32,364 nt of DNA, taken from Lysobacterales bacterium (GTDB lineage: Bacteria; Pseudomonadota; Gammaproteobacteria; Xanthomonadales; Marinicellaceae). The notes below the pieces were generated by a model. The model was not told where the DNA came from and did no database searches. It saw nothing but the letters and a program-made list of their open reading frames with translations. The position numbers and the translations under genes were made by a program. The stretch covers positions 1-32,364 of the forward strand of contig JAMOMK010000089.1 in assembly GCA_027067055.1 (NCBI GenBank), in the 5' to 3' direction. This document shows, one piece after another, positions 32,283 through 32,364 of the stretch. Position 1 is the stretch's first letter; each line of letters begins with the position of its first letter.

Positions 32283-32364
32283 CCCTAATCCCGATATAGA
32301 AAAGTCAAAACAAGCTAGAAGCCTTGGTGTATAATGGTTTTACTACAAATCAAATACCACCCAA
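32283..32364 (+). mobile_element. 5' end of a second copy of the IS1380-like element
   Basis: CCCTAATCCCGATATAG and the following bases match the reverse complement of 130-210 except for a few substitutions (GCTAGAAG against GTTAAAAG, CTAC against CGAC). The element is cut by the window edge before its transposase start. The flank TTTAATA before it is AT-rich, as IS1380-type targets often are. Confidence 0.75.

Noticed and set aside
1-32364. The whole window as a composite transposon between two IS copies
   Set aside because: The content is core housekeeping (rpsF, lysS, dapB, queA) and both IS copies interrupt different genes; multi-copy IS at assembly ends explains it better.

Overview
The window looks like chromosomal DNA of an AT-rich gammaproteobacterium (G+C clearly below 40 % by eye, not counted). 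The support is its gene content: an Hsp15-type S4 protein, a rpsF-rpsR-rplI operon, queA, lysS, a class II purine-ureide set, DUF4139 and PCuAC proteins, and a YfbK-type lipoprotein paired with an ECF sigma factor. One secreted protein ends in ...IFKDDFE, a tail I associate with Marinicella- or Lysobacter-like gammaproteobacteria; that placement is a guess. No rRNA, tRNA or CRISPR array was seen.

Layout. Both edges are the 5' ends of two slightly diverged copies of one IS1380-like insertion sequence, pointing outwards. The left copy has cut an Omp85/BamA-type barrel gene, leaving its C-terminus. The right copy has cut an unrecognised gene. From 632 to 3631 is a + strand operon: a VWA lipoprotein (YfbK type), an ECF sigma factor, and a single-pass membrane protein in the anti-sigma position. 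From 3650 to 6329 (-) is an SPFH-GYF2 protein, a double zinc-ribbon membrane protein and an SRPBCC protein. After a 715-nt non-coding stretch come hslR (+) and a membrane-anchored ankyrin protein (-).

From 15651 down to 9222 (-) is one tightly packed run: glutaryl-CoA dehydrogenase, a fused E1 alpha-beta 2-oxoacid dehydrogenase, a nucleotidyl cyclase with an FHA domain, a 29-residue membrane peptide, XpaC and TelA, ending at a clear terminator. It joins acyl-CoA metabolism, a second-messenger enzyme and envelope-stress genes. Its spacing suggests one transcript, although internal promoters cannot be excluded. Facing away from it, after a 107-nt palindrome, is the ureide operon allB-alc-uraD-uraH (16059-19285).

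The rest is mostly housekeeping: a DUF4139 protein divergent from a PCuAC copper chaperone, queA, a hypothetical protein, an alkyltransferase-like DNA-repair protein, rpsF-rpsR-rplI, pilZ-lysE, lysS, a secreted protein built from three jelly-roll-like repeats, a DUF4097-like protein with an exact 18-residue DDGSG repeat, and dapB overlapping a low-molecular-weight tyrosine phosphatase gene.

Four intergenic REP-like elements (17395, 21358, 23467, 31907) differ in sequence but share one design: two small hairpins in inverted orientation around an AT-rich spacer. The most unusual material is the gcdH-to-telA run with its tiny membrane gene, the SPFH/zinc-ribbon operon near it, the DDGSG solenoid, and these elements.
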